From Jiangella gansuensis DSM 44835 (lineage in GTDB: Bacteria; Actinomycetota; Actinomycetes; Jiangellales; Jiangellaceae): a stretch of 64,000 bases of DNA. Numbering within the stretch: the first letter of the stretch is position 1; every line of letters starts with the position of its first letter. The stretch lies in NCBI RefSeq assembly GCF_000515395.1, contig NZ_KI911782.1, forward strand, positions 2,726,606 to 2,790,605, read 5' to 3'. Shown one piece after another: positions 35,470-43,683 of the stretch. A program made the position numbers and the translations under genes. The notes beneath the pieces are model-generated. The model had not been told where the DNA came from. It made no database searches and saw only the letters and a program-made list of their open reading frames with translations.

Positions 35470-37098
35470 GTGCCCAGCTCCATCGTCCTGGGGCCGATGC
35501 TGCGCCACGTCGGCCGGGAGTCGGCGCTGGTCTGGGTGGAGACCAGCCGGCCGGCCACCGTGCGCGTCCTCGACGCCGAGGCGCGCACGTTCACCGTCCA
35601 CGGCCACCATTACGCCCTGGTCGAGGTCGACGGCCTCGAGCCGGGGACGTCCACGCCGTACACCGTCGACGTCGACGGCGAGCCCGCCTGGCCGGAACCG
35701 GACGGCCCCTTCCCGCAGCCGGTCATCCGTACCCGCGACGACGGTCCGGTGCGGATGGTCTTCGGTTCGTGCCGGATGAGCGTCCCGCATGACGACCGGC
35801 ACAACCGCGTCTACGGCACCGATGCGCTGCGTGCTCTCGCGCTGGGGCTGGCCGTGGCCGGTGAGGCGGAGCGGCCGGACGGGCTGATCCTGCTCGGCGA
35901 CCAGGTGTACGCCGACGAGACGTCACCGGCGATGCGGGAGTTCATCAGCGCCCGGCGCGACCCACGGCAGGCGCCGGGAACCGAGGTGGCCGACTTCGAG
36001 GAGTATGCCCACCTGTACCGGCTGGCGTGGAGCGACCCCGCGGTGCGCTGGCTGCTGTCCACCGTCCCCGCTGCGATGATCTTCGACGACCACGACATCC
36101 GCGACGACTGGAACACCTCCCAGGCGTGGCGTGAGCGCATGGCCCGTGAGCCCTGGTGGCGCCGGCGCATCACCGGTGGCATCGCGGCGTATTGGCTGTA
36201 CCAGCACGTCGGGAACCTGTCACCGGCAGAACTGGCCGCGGACCCGGTGCTCGCCGCCGTCCGGGCGGCCGACGGCGACGCCGGCGAGGTGGTCGACGAG
36301 TTCGCCTGGACGGCCGACCAGGATCCCGCGTCGTACCGCTGGAGCTTCACCCGCGACATCGGCCCGGCCCGGCTGGTCATGATCGACTCCCGCTGCGGCC
36401 GGATGCTCGACCCGGGTCGGCGCACCATTGTCGACGACGCCGAATGGGAATGGATCGCCGAGCAGGTCCGCGACACCGAGCACGTCGACCACCTGCTCAT
36501 CGGCACGTCGCTGCCGTACCTCCTGCCGCGCGGCCTGCACGACCTCGAGGCCTGGAACGAGGCCACCGCAGCCGGCGCCTGGGGCCGCCGGTTCGCCGCC
36601 GCCGCGGAGACCCTGCGCCAGGCGGTGGATCTCGAGCACTGGGCGGCCTTCGGGACGTCGTTCCGGGCGATGGCCGACCTCGTCACCGAGGTGGCCACCG
36701 GGCCCGACGAGCGCCGGCCGCGCACCATCAGCTTCCTGTCCGGTGACGTCCACTACTCCTACGCGGCCGAACTGCGGTACCCCGGTCGCGGTGAGACCAC
36801 CAGCCGGGTGCATCAACTCGTGTGTTCTCCGGTGCGCAACCCACTGAGCACCACCCTGCGCTACCTCAACGGCGCAGCGGCCTTCGCCGTCGCCCGCCTG
36901 GTGGGGTCGGCGCTGGTGAAGTTCGCCCGGGTACCGCGGTCGCCCGTCGCCTGGTCCATCGAGGCCGGCCCGCGCTTCGACAACGCCCTGGCCACCCTCG
37001 AACTCGCCGACGGCGCCGCCCGGGTCCGCTGGCACACCGGGCGGGTCGGCGACGACGGCGTGGCCACCCGCCGGGAGATCCTCGCTGCTGAACTCTGA
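35470..37098 (+). CDS. PhoD-like alkaline phosphatase/phosphodiesterase
   Basis: GTG 35470 is preceded by GGAGG. The 542-residue protein has an N-terminal fibronectin-like strand region (ALVWVETSRPATVRVLDA, YALVEVDGLEPGTSTPYTVD) and a metallophosphatase core: RMVFGSCRMS, GLILLGDQVYADE (metal Asp), MIFDDHDIRDDW (metal Asp and His), LVMIDSRCGR, HLLIGTSLPYLLP and FLSGDVHYSYAAEL (metal His). Unlike secreted PhoD it shows no Tat signal peptide, so it is probably cytoplasmic; such proteins act on phosphodiesters or unknown esters. Confidence 0.87.
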   Translation: MPSSIVLGPMLRHVGRESALVWVETSRPATVRVLDAEARTFTVHGHHYALVEVDGLEPGTSTPYTVDVDGEPAWPEPDGPFPQPVIRTRDDGPVRMVFGSCRMSVPHDDRHNRVYGTDALRALALGLAVAGEAERPDGLILLGDQVYADETSPAMREFISARRDPRQAPGTEVADFEEYAHLYRLAWSDPAVRWLLSTVPAAMIFDDHDIRDDWNTSQAWRERMAREPWWRRRITGGIAAYWLYQHVGNLSPAELAADPVLAAVRAADGDAGEVVDEFAWTADQDPASYRWSFTRDIGPARLVMIDSRCGRMLDPGRRTIVDDAEWEWIAEQVRDTEHVDHLLIGTSLPYLLPRGLHDLEAWNEATAAGAWGRRFAAAAETLRQAVDLEHWAAFGTSFRAMADLVTEVATGPDERRPRTISFLSGDVHYSYAAELRYPGRGETTSRVHQLVCSPVRNPLSTTLRYLNGAAAFAVARLVGSALVKFARVPRSPVAWSIEAGPRFDNALATLELADGAARVRWHTGRVGDDGVATRREILAAEL

Positions 37099-37114
37099 GC
37101 AGGTCAGAGGCGGG

Positions 37115-38038
37115 TCAGGGCGGCGGTGCGATCACCCGGGCCGCGTGGTGCAGGACCGTCCACGACCGGTCGGCCTCGAGCATCGACAGCTCGCCGTCGG
37201 CGTTGACGGGGACCGGCTCGTCGGCCGTCACCGTCACGGCGTGCCCGCGCGCCTCGACGACGTCGTGGCGCTCCGGATGCCGGCCGCGGACCAACGCCAC
37301 CGCGAAGCCCAGCCGGGCGCGCCAACCGGTCGAGAACGACACGACGACGTCGGCCTGCCCGTCGTCGGGGTGGGCGGACGGAGCCACCCGGGCACCCCCG
37401 CCGACGGTGACGCCGTTGCCGAGCGCCGCCATGAGAACCCGCCGTCCGCCGCCGGCCACGACCCGGCCGTCGACCGCCACCCGCAGCCGCCAGCCGCGTG
37501 CGGAGGCTCCTGCGACCGCGCTCCCCACCGGGTAGGCCAGCTTCCCCAGCCGCGGCTTGAGCGGGACCGCCCGTCGCCCGGCCTCGGCTCCCACGCCCAG
37601 GTGGACGGCGTTGACGACGACGCCGCCGGTGTCGTCGACCAGGACGTCCAGGTCGCTCGGCTGCCCGTCGAGCACCGCCTTGGCCGCCTCGGCCGGGTCC
37701 AGTGGCAGCCGCAGCGTCCGGGCCAGGTCGTTGCCGGTGCCCATGGGCACGATGCCGAACTCGAACGGACGCTCACGGGCACCCGCCTCGGCGCCGGAAC
37801 CGCCCAGCCGGCCGAGCCGGTGCGCCGCCGCGATGAGCGCGTGCACGGAGCCGTCGCCGCCGAGGATCACCGGCAGCCGGTCGCCGAGCCCGCCCAGGAC
37901 GGCGGCCAGCTCAGCCGGGTCGCGCGTCTCGGCGACTTCCACCCGCGCGCCGGAGCGCAGCACGTCCAGGGCAGAGCGCGTCGCGCCGTCGCCCGTGCCG
38001 CCGGCCCGGCCGTTGGTGATGACGAGCAGGTCCTTCAC
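37115..38038 (-). CDS. diacylglycerol kinase-family lipid kinase
   Basis: GTG 38038, behind GGAGGGC, gives 307 residues. The catalytic domain has LLVITNGRAGGTGDGATRSA, VILGGDGSVHALIAAAHRLG (the GGDGT-type ATP-binding loop, here GGDGS) and FGIVPMGTGNDLARTLRLPL. The C-terminal beta domain continues with VVVNAVHLGVGAEAGRRAVP and VTVTADEPVPVNADGELSML. Family members phosphorylate diacylglycerol, sphingoid bases or related lipids. It ends 16 bp from the convergent PhoD-like gene. Confidence 0.88.
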   Translation of the reverse strand: MKDLLVITNGRAGGTGDGATRSALDVLRSGARVEVAETRDPAELAAVLGGLGDRLPVILGGDGSVHALIAAAHRLGRLGGSGAEAGARERPFEFGIVPMGTGNDLARTLRLPLDPAEAAKAVLDGQPSDLDVLVDDTGGVVVNAVHLGVGAEAGRRAVPLKPRLGKLAYPVGSAVAGASARGWRLRVAVDGRVVAGGGRRVLMAALGNGVTVGGGARVAPSAHPDDGQADVVVSFSTGWRARLGFAVALVRGRHPERHDVVEARGHAVTVTADEPVPVNADGELSMLEADRSWTVLHHAARVIAPPP

Positions 38039-38190
38039 GCGCCCTCCACTCGGTGTCGGCTCCCATTCTGCCCGTGATCGCCGGGCCCAGGTGAGCCGGC
38101 CGGTTTCTGTCAGAACGGCCGGTTCCTGCAAGCCGAGCCAGGGGTGGGCGGCCGACCATGGCGCTCCCGATACCCGACCGAGGGAGGACC

Positions 38191-39177
38191 ATGACCGTCG
38201 ATCCCACGTCCGAACACCGGCCGGCCGCCACCCCGGCGGGCGACCTGCTCATGCGGGAGATCCCGGGTACCGGCGAGCGGCTTCCGGCACTCGGCCTGGG
38301 CATGTTCATGACGTTCGACGTGCTGCCGGGAGCGCCCCGAGCGCACCTGCGCGAGGTCGTCGAGCGGTACTGGACCGGCGGCGGGCGCGTCTTCGACGTG
38401 TCGCCGCTGTACGGCAACTCCGAGCACGTACCCGGCGACATCATGACCGACCTGGGCATCACCGACCAGGCGTTCATCGCCAACAAGCTCTGGACGACCG
38501 GGGACTTCCTGAGCGACCGCCGCGACGCCGAACGCGCGCTGGAGCGGTCGCTGAACAACCTGTGGCGCGAGCGCTTCGACCTGATGCAGGTGCACAGGCT
38601 CACCAACGCGGAGATGAACGTCGCCATCCTGCGCTCCTGGAAGGAGGCAGGCCGCATCCGCTACGTCGGCGTCACCCACCACGTCACGCACTACTTTCCG
38701 GCTCTGGAAGCGTGGATCCGCACCGGCAACGTCGACGTCGTGCAGGTGCGGTACTCGATCTTCCGCCGGGACGCCGAGCGCCGCGTCCTCCCGGCCGCGG
38801 CCGACCACAGCACGGCGGTCCTGGCGCACATGACGCTGGAGAAGGACCGGCTGCACCGTGTCGTGGGCAACCGGCCGTTGCCCCGGTTCGCCATCCGTGA
38901 CCTCGGCTGCGACACGTGGGCCCAGTACTTCCTCAAGTACGTGCTGTCGCATCCGGCGGTCACCTGCGCGGTGGTGGCGACCCGCGACCCCGACCACATC
39001 GACGACGACCTCGGCGCCCTGACCGGTCCGCTGCCCGACGCCGAAACGCGCCGCGCCATGGTCGAGCACCTGGAACGGCTGCGCGGGTTCTCCGCCATCG
39101 ACAGCGTCGGCTGGTACCCGGACAAGACATTCGACGGCCGGGTGCAATTGTCCGGCGGGGAACACCTGTTCGCCTGA
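38191..39177 (+). CDS. aldo/keto reductase
   Basis: ATG 38191 is directly preceded by GGGAGGACC and gives 328 residues. The catalytic tetrad is in place: Asp and Tyr in VFDVSPLYGNSE, Lys in FIANKLWTT, and His in LMQVHRLT. The C-terminal cofactor segment is present in weaker form (AVVATRDPDHIDDDL). The protein has no signal peptide. It likely reduces a carbonyl compound with NADPH; the substrate is unknown. It is monocistronic and followed by a repeat-bearing intergenic stretch. Confidence 0.87.
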   Translation: MTVDPTSEHRPAATPAGDLLMREIPGTGERLPALGLGMFMTFDVLPGAPRAHLREVVERYWTGGGRVFDVSPLYGNSEHVPGDIMTDLGITDQAFIANKLWTTGDFLSDRRDAERALERSLNNLWRERFDLMQVHRLTNAEMNVAILRSWKEAGRIRYVGVTHHVTHYFPALEAWIRTGNVDVVQVRYSIFRRDAERRVLPAAADHSTAVLAHMTLEKDRLHRVVGNRPLPRFAIRDLGCDTWAQYFLKYVLSHPAVTCAVVATRDPDHIDDDLGALTGPLPDAETRRAMVEHLERLRGFSAIDSVGWYPDKTFDGRVQLSGGEHLFA

Positions 39178-39202
39178 CTGCGCCCGGTGCCCTCGGCGGG
39201 AG

Positions 39203-39366
39203 CGATCAGGTGACCGATCACGCCGCATTGCCGCGTCGAGGTCAGCTGATCCTTTCGGGTCCACAAGCTGGAGACGATCAGGTGCCCGATTCGCGCCGCC
39301 CACGGGTGCGATCGTCATCTGATCGCCGCCACGGAACCGATCAGGTGACACACCGACGATCAGGTG
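39203..39366. repeat. cluster of short GATCAGGTG-type repeats in a 283-bp intergenic gap
   Basis: CGATCAGGTG occurs exactly at 39203, 39275, 39338 and 39357, and inverted near-copies lie at 39244 (CAGCTGATCC) and 39316 (CATCTGATCG). Each of the first two direct copies is followed 41 bp later by an inverted one. The units fill the gap between the aldo/keto reductase and the ATP-grasp gene. No open reading frame is convincing there. Confidence 0.6.
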
Positions 39367-39460
39367 GAGACCCAGCGGCACTCCGCGGTATCCGGCGGTG
39401 TCAGGCGCGACCGGTATCGTCGGGGCTGTCTCGCTTCGCCGCCCTGGAAGGAACACCGCG

Positions 39461-40327
39461 ATGCCGCAAGTCGCGCTGGTCACCTGCGCCGAGCTACCCG
39501 ACCTCGACCCTGACGACCAGCTGCTGTTGCCGCCGCTCGCGGCCCGCGGTGTCGAGGCCGTGCCGGCGGTGTGGGACGACCCGGCCGTCGACTGGGCCGG
39601 GTTCGACCTCGTCGTCGTGCGCAATCCATGGGACTACGCGCGCCGGCGCGACGAGTTCCTGGCGTGGGCGCGGTCGGTGCCCAGGCTGGCCAACCCGGTC
39701 AAGATCATCGAATGGAACACCGACAAGCGGTATCTGCGCGACCTCGCCACCGCCGGTGTCCCCGTCGTGCCCACCACCTGGCTGGAGCCGGGGGGCGTCG
39801 TCGAGCTTCCCGAGGCGGGGGAGTACGTCCTGAAGCCCGCGGTGAGTGCCGGGTCCGCCGACACCGGCCGGTACCGGCTCTCCGACCCGGCAGAGCGCCG
39901 GCTGGCCGAGGAGCTCGCGGCGCGGTTGCTCGGCCGGGGCGCCACCGTCATGCTCCAGCCGTATCTGAGCGCCGTCGACACCGCCGGGGAGACGGCGCTG
40001 CTGCACTTCGACGGCGTCTACAGCCACGCCATCCGCAAGGGCCCGATGCTCGACGGGCCGTACCGGGGCGACGACGGCGAGCTGTTCCGTGCCGAGCAGA
40101 TCGACCCGCGGGTGCCGGCGGCGGCCGAGCGCGAGCTGGCCCGGGCGGCCCTCGACGTCGTCCCCGGGAGCCACCAGGACCTCCTGTACGCGCGGGTCGA
40201 CGTCATCCCGGGAGCCGACGGCACGCCCGTGGTGCTGGAGGTGGAGCTGACCGAGCCGAGTGTGTTCCTCGCCCACGCCGACGGCGCGGCCGGACGGCTG
40301 GCGGACGCGATCGTGGCTCGCCTGTAG
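39461..40327 (+). CDS. ATP-grasp domain protein (RimK/glutathione synthetase-like)
   Basis: ATG 39461, with GGAAGGAA upstream, gives 288 residues. The ATP-grasp fold is suggested by [48 protein letters not shown] (ATP-binding strand and loop), [28 protein letters not shown] and the metal-binding [14 protein letters not shown]. Such enzymes join a carboxylate to an amine or thiol through an acyl phosphate. No partner gene sits beside it, so it is an orphan ligase of unknown substrate. Confidence 0.83.
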   Translation: MPQVALVTCAELPDLDPDDQLLLPPLAARGVEAVPAVWDDPAVDWAGFDLVVVRNPWDYARRRDEFLAWARSVPRLANPVKIIEWNTDKRYLRDLATAGVPVVPTTWLEPGGVVELPEAGEYVLKPAVSAGSADTGRYRLSDPAERRLAEELAARLLGRGATVMLQPYLSAVDTAGETALLHFDGVYSHAIRKGPMLDGPYRGDDGELFRAEQIDPRVPAAAERELARAALDVVPGSHQDLLYARVDVIPGADGTPVVLEVELTEPSVFLAHADGAAGRLADAIVARL

Positions 40328-40380
40328 CGGGTAGCATCGGGCGCGTTCGTCAACCACCCCGTCACTTCCGAGGAGCAGTC

Positions 40381-42354
40381 GTGTCCGAACAGATCCGCAT
40401 CGTCGTCGCCGGCAGCGAGCGACAGGTCGATGCGGGCACGACGGCGGCGGACCTGTTCGCCGACCAGTCCACGGTGATAGCCGCCCGGGTCGGCGACACG
40501 CTGGTCGACCTCGCCCGCGTGCTGGCCGACGGCGACGACGTCGAGCCTGTCGCCATCGACTCGCGCGACGGCCGCGACATCCTGCGCCACTCGACGGCCC
40601 ATGTCATGGCCCAGGCCGTGCAGGAGCTGTACCCGCAGGCCAAGCTCGGCATCGGCCCGCCGGTCGAGAACGGCTTCTACTACGACTTCGACGTCGCCGA
40701 GCCGTTCACACCCGATGACCTGAAGAGCATCGAGAAGAAGATGCAGCAGATCGTCAAGGAGCGGCAGTCGTTCGTGCGCCGCCCGGTCAGCGACGACGAC
40801 GCCCGCGCCGAGCTGGCCGGCGAGCCGTACAAGCTCGAGCTCATCGGCCTGAAGGGCGGCGGCGCGGAAGCGGCGGCGGAAGGCGCGTCGGCCGAGGTCG
40901 GCGCCGGCGAGCTGACCATCTACGACAACGTGAAGCCCGACGGGGAGCTGGCCTGGAAGGACCTCTGCCGCGGCCCGCACCTGCCGACCACCCGCGCCAT
41001 CCCGGCGTTCAAGCTGATGCGCGTGGCCGCCGCGTACTGGCGGGGCAGCGAGAAGAACCCGCAGCTGCAGCGCATCTACGGCACCGCCTGGGAGAGCCGT
41101 GAGGCGCTCAAGGACTACCTCGACCGGCTGGCCGAGGCCGAGCGACGCGACCACCGCAAGCTGGGCCGCGAGCTCGACCTGTTCAGCTTCCCGGACGAGC
41201 TCGGCTCCGGCCTGCCGGTGTTCCACCCCAAGGGCGGCGTCATCAAGCGGGAGATGGAGGACTACGTCCGCCGCCGGCACCTGGAAGAGGGTTTCGAGTA
41301 CGTCGGCACCCCGCACGTCTCCAAGCAGGGCCTGTTCGAGACCTCCGGGCACCTGCCGTACTACGCCGACGGCATGTTCCCGCCCATGGAACTGGAGGGC
41401 AGCTCCTACTACCTCAAGGCCATGAACTGCCCGATGCACAACCTCATCTACCGCTCGCGGGGCCGTTCGTACCGGGAGCTACCGCTGCGGCTGTTCGAGT
41501 TCGGCTCGGTGTACCGCTACGAGAAGTCCGGCGTGGTGCACGGCCTGACCCGGGTGCGGGGGATGACGCAGGACGACTCGCACTCCTACGTCACGCAGGA
41601 GCAGGCCGCCGACGAGATCAAACACCTGCTGGACTTCGTGCTCGGCCTGCTGAAGGACTTCGGGCTGGACGACTACTACCTCGAGCTGTCCACCCGCGAC
41701 CCCGGCTCGGACAAGTTCATCGGCACCGACGAGCAGTGGGAGCAGGCGACCCGCACGCTCGAAGAGGTCGGGAAGGCGTCCGGCCTCGAGCTGGTGCCCG
41801 ACCCGGGCGGCGCCGCCTATTACGGCCCCAAGATCTCGGTGCAGACCCGCGACGCCATCGGCCGCACCTGGCAGATGTCGACCATCCAGCTCGACTTCAA
41901 CCAGCCGGCCCGGTTCGAGCTGGAGTACCAGGCCGCCGACGGGTCCCGGCAGCAGCCGGTCATGATCCACTCGGCGAAGTTCGGTTCCATCGAGCGGTTC
42001 ATCGGCGTGCTGACCGAGCACTACGCCGGCGCGTTCCCGCCTTGGCTTGCCCCCGTCCAGGCGGTCGGCATCCCGATCGCCGACGAGCACGTGCCGCACC
42101 TGGAGAAGGTCGCTGCCGTGCTGGCCGAGCAGGGGGTGCGCGTCGAGGTCGACCGCTCCGACGACCGCATGCAGAAGAAGATCCGCACCGCGCAGAAGCA
42201 GAAGATCCCCTTCATGCTCATCGCCGGCGACGACGACGTCGCCAAGGACGCGGTCTCCTTCCGCTACCGCGACGGCAGCCAGAAGAACGGGGTACCCGTC
42301 CAGGAGGCCGTGGCCGAGATCGTCGACGCGGTACGCCGTCGCGTCCAGGTCTAA
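40381..42354 (+). CDS. thrS: threonyl-tRNA synthetase
   Basis: GTG 40381 behind GAGGAG gives 657 residues, the normal length. Domains in order: TGS (residues ~1-65), editing domain with [20 protein letters not shown] and the [12 protein letters not shown] segment, catalytic class II core with motif 1 region, zinc-ligand Cys in [51 protein letters not shown] and [17 protein letters not shown], and a C-terminal anticodon-binding domain ([32 protein letters not shown]). It charges tRNA-Thr. No T-box-like leader was seen in the 53-bp gap upstream. Confidence 0.97.
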   Translation: MSEQIRIVVAGSERQVDAGTTAADLFADQSTVIAARVGDTLVDLARVLADGDDVEPVAIDSRDGRDILRHSTAHVMAQAVQELYPQAKLGIGPPVENGFYYDFDVAEPFTPDDLKSIEKKMQQIVKERQSFVRRPVSDDDARAELAGEPYKLELIGLKGGGAEAAAEGASAEVGAGELTIYDNVKPDGELAWKDLCRGPHLPTTRAIPAFKLMRVAAAYWRGSEKNPQLQRIYGTAWESREALKDYLDRLAEAERRDHRKLGRELDLFSFPDELGSGLPVFHPKGGVIKREMEDYVRRRHLEEGFEYVGTPHVSKQGLFETSGHLPYYADGMFPPMELEGSSYYLKAMNCPMHNLIYRSRGRSYRELPLRLFEFGSVYRYEKSGVVHGLTRVRGMTQDDSHSYVTQEQAADEIKHLLDFVLGLLKDFGLDDYYLELSTRDPGSDKFIGTDEQWEQATRTLEEVGKASGLELVPDPGGAAYYGPKISVQTRDAIGRTWQMSTIQLDFNQPARFELEYQAADGSRQQPVMIHSAKFGSIERFIGVLTEHYAGAFPPWLAPVQAVGIPIADEHVPHLEKVAAVLAEQGVRVEVDRSDDRMQKKIRTAQKQKIPFMLIAGDDDVAKDAVSFRYRDGSQKNGVPVQEAVAEIVDAVRRRVQV

Positions 42355-42380
42355 GGTCTGACGCCTGAATCCCCAGGTCA

Positions 42381-42412
42381 GGACATGCACATGCTAATGT
42401 ATGTGCATGTCC
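42381..42412. promoter_or_regulatory. inverted-repeat operator of the first toxin-antitoxin pair
   Basis: GGACATGCACAT (42381-42392) and its exact complement ATGTGCATGTCC (42401-42412) flank an 8-base spacer that contains TAATGT (42395-42400), a good -10 element. The repeat covers the antitoxin start codons, as expected for autorepression by a ribbon-helix-helix antitoxin. With this -10 the transcript would begin at or just before the ATG at 42407 and be leaderless. Confidence 0.72.
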
Positions 42413-42655
42413 ATGACCCATCGCCTGCAGATCCTCCTGGACGAGGAGAGGCACCGGCGCGTCATCGCTGTAGCAGCGTCGCGACACGTCTCGGTGGCGA
42501 CGGTCATCCGCGAGGCCATCGACCGCGGGCTGCCCACCACCGGGCGCCCGCGGGAAGAGGCGGCGTCTCGGTTCCTCGCGGCGGAGCCGATGGACGTTCC
42601 CGAGGTGGACGAGCTGCTGGACGAGCTCGACCAGCTACGGGGCCGGCGCGGGTGA
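42407..42655 (+). CDS. ribbon-helix-helix antitoxin (VapB/CopG-like)
   Basis: ATGs at 42401, 42407 and 42413 are in frame; 42407 or 42413 fit best with the promoter spacing. The ~82 residues start with a beta strand and two helices (HRLQILLDEERHRRVIAVAA, RHVSVATVIREAIDRGL), the classic RHH DNA-binding fold, followed by an acidic tail (MDVPEVDELLDELDQLRG) that would wrap the toxin. It overlaps the PIN toxin by 4 bases (GTGA). Confidence 0.87.
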   Translation: MSMTHRLQILLDEERHRRVIAVAASRHVSVATVIREAIDRGLPTTGRPREEAASRFLAAEPMDVPEVDELLDELDQLRGRRG

Positions 42656-43083
42656 TCGTCGTCGACACGACGGTGCTCGTCTATGCGGTGGGCACCGAGC
42701 ACCCGTATCGCGAACCATGCCGGTCGCTGGTCCAGGCGGTGCGCGACGGGCGGGTGCGCGCGACCACCACGGTGGAGGTCGTGCAGGAGTTCACACACGT
42801 CCGAGCGCGCCGCCGAGGGCGCGAGGACGCCGCGTCGCTGGCCCTGGACGTCGTCGACACGTTCTCACCGCTGCTGCGCGTCGACGAGAACGACCTACGC
42901 ACCGGCATCGCGATCTACCGGAGCTCCGGCCGGCTGGGCAGTTTCGAGGCGATCCTGGCCGCGACCGCTGTGAACGCGGGCGCCGACGGCCTCGTCTCGG
43001 CGGACAAGGCGTTCGGAGACGTTGCCGGCCTCCGGCACGTCGTTCCGGACATCGACGCCGTGCAGGCCTTGATCGGAGGATGA
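42652..43083 (+). CDS. PIN-domain ribonuclease toxin, VapC-like
   Basis: The GTG 42652 start gives 143 residues. PIN-domain acidic residues are visible: Asp5 in IVVDTTVLVYAVG, Glu46 in VEVVQEFTHVR, then FEAILAATAVNAG with Glu98 where most family members have Asp, and Asp117 in SADKAF. VapC toxins cut tRNA or rRNA when freed from antitoxin. The pair sits between thrS and the HIT gene, which are usually neighbours in actinobacteria, so it is an insertion into a conserved block. Confidence 0.87.
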   Translation: MIVVDTTVLVYAVGTEHPYREPCRSLVQAVRDGRVRATTTVEVVQEFTHVRARRRGREDAASLALDVVDTFSPLLRVDENDLRTGIAIYRSSGRLGSFEAILAATAVNAGADGLVSADKAFGDVAGLRHVVPDIDAVQALIGG

Positions 43084-43086
43084 GCG

Positions 43087-43596
43087 GTGCCCGAGACCGA
43101 CCGCCTGGAGCGGCTATGGACGCCGTACCGGATGGCGTACATCAACCGTGAGCCCGGCAACGGGGTTGACGGCGACGGCTGCCCGCTCTGCGAGATCCCG
43201 ACGCTGTCCGACGAGGACGGGCTGATCCTGCGGCGTGGGCGGACGGCCTACGCGGTGCTGAACCTGCACCCGTACAACCCCGGCCATCTCATGGTGGTTC
43301 CGTACCGGCACACCGGCGAGTTCGAGACGCTCACCGACGACGAGTCGCGCGAGCTCACCTCGATGACGCAGGAAGCCGTCCGGGCGGTCCGCGCCGCGTC
43401 CAGCCCGCACGGCTTCAACGTCGGCCTCAACCTCGGCGGCGTGGCCGGCGGTTCGCTGTCGGCCCACCTGCACCAGCACGTGGTACCGCGGTGGAACGGC
43501 GACGCCAACTTCATGACGGTGCTCGACAACACGAAGATCATGCCGCAGCTGCTGGCCGACACCCGGACGTTGCTCGCCGCCGCCTGGCCGCGCTGA
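43087..43596 (+). CDS. HIT-family nucleotide hydrolase/phosphorylase
   Basis: From GTG 43087, behind GGAGG, the 169 residues have a CPLCEI zinc-like pair, LNLHPYNPGHLMVVPYRH and the histidine triad HLHQHVVPRW (His127, 129, 131). Related actinobacterial proteins phosphorylyse or hydrolyse AP4A and other AMP-linked compounds. In many actinobacteria it lies right after thrS and before pgsA; here toxin-antitoxin and other genes separate them. The gene's last codons form the first of three tandem 21-bp repeats. Confidence 0.92.
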   Translation: MPETDRLERLWTPYRMAYINREPGNGVDGDGCPLCEIPTLSDEDGLILRRGRTAYAVLNLHPYNPGHLMVVPYRHTGEFETLTDDESRELTSMTQEAVRAVRAASSPHGFNVGLNLGGVAGGSLSAHLHQHVVPRWNGDANFMTVLDNTKIMPQLLADTRTLLAAAWPR

Positions 43597-43647
43597 CCCG
43601 ACCTCTGGCCGTGTTGACCCGACCTCTGGCCGCGCTGACCCGGCGCC
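43585..43647 (+). repeat. three 21-bp tandem repeats across the HIT stop codon
   Basis: Units start at 43585, 43606 and 43627, each beginning TGGCCG(C/T)G(C/T)TGACCC. The first contains the HIT stop codon, the second differs by two bases, and the third diverges in its last five bases. Slippage-type duplication of the gene's 3' end explains this. Confidence 0.8.
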
Positions 43648-43683
43648 GGCCGGGCGCCGGCGGCACCGATAAGGTCGGCCGCG

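Noticed and set aside
39203-39366. Possible CRISPR array
   Set aside because: Repeats are only 10 bp, occur in both orientations and have irregular spacing; no cas genes are in the window.
40328-40380. T-box or attenuator leader before thrS
   Set aside because: The gap is only 53 bp, too short for a T-box, and shows no strong hairpin.
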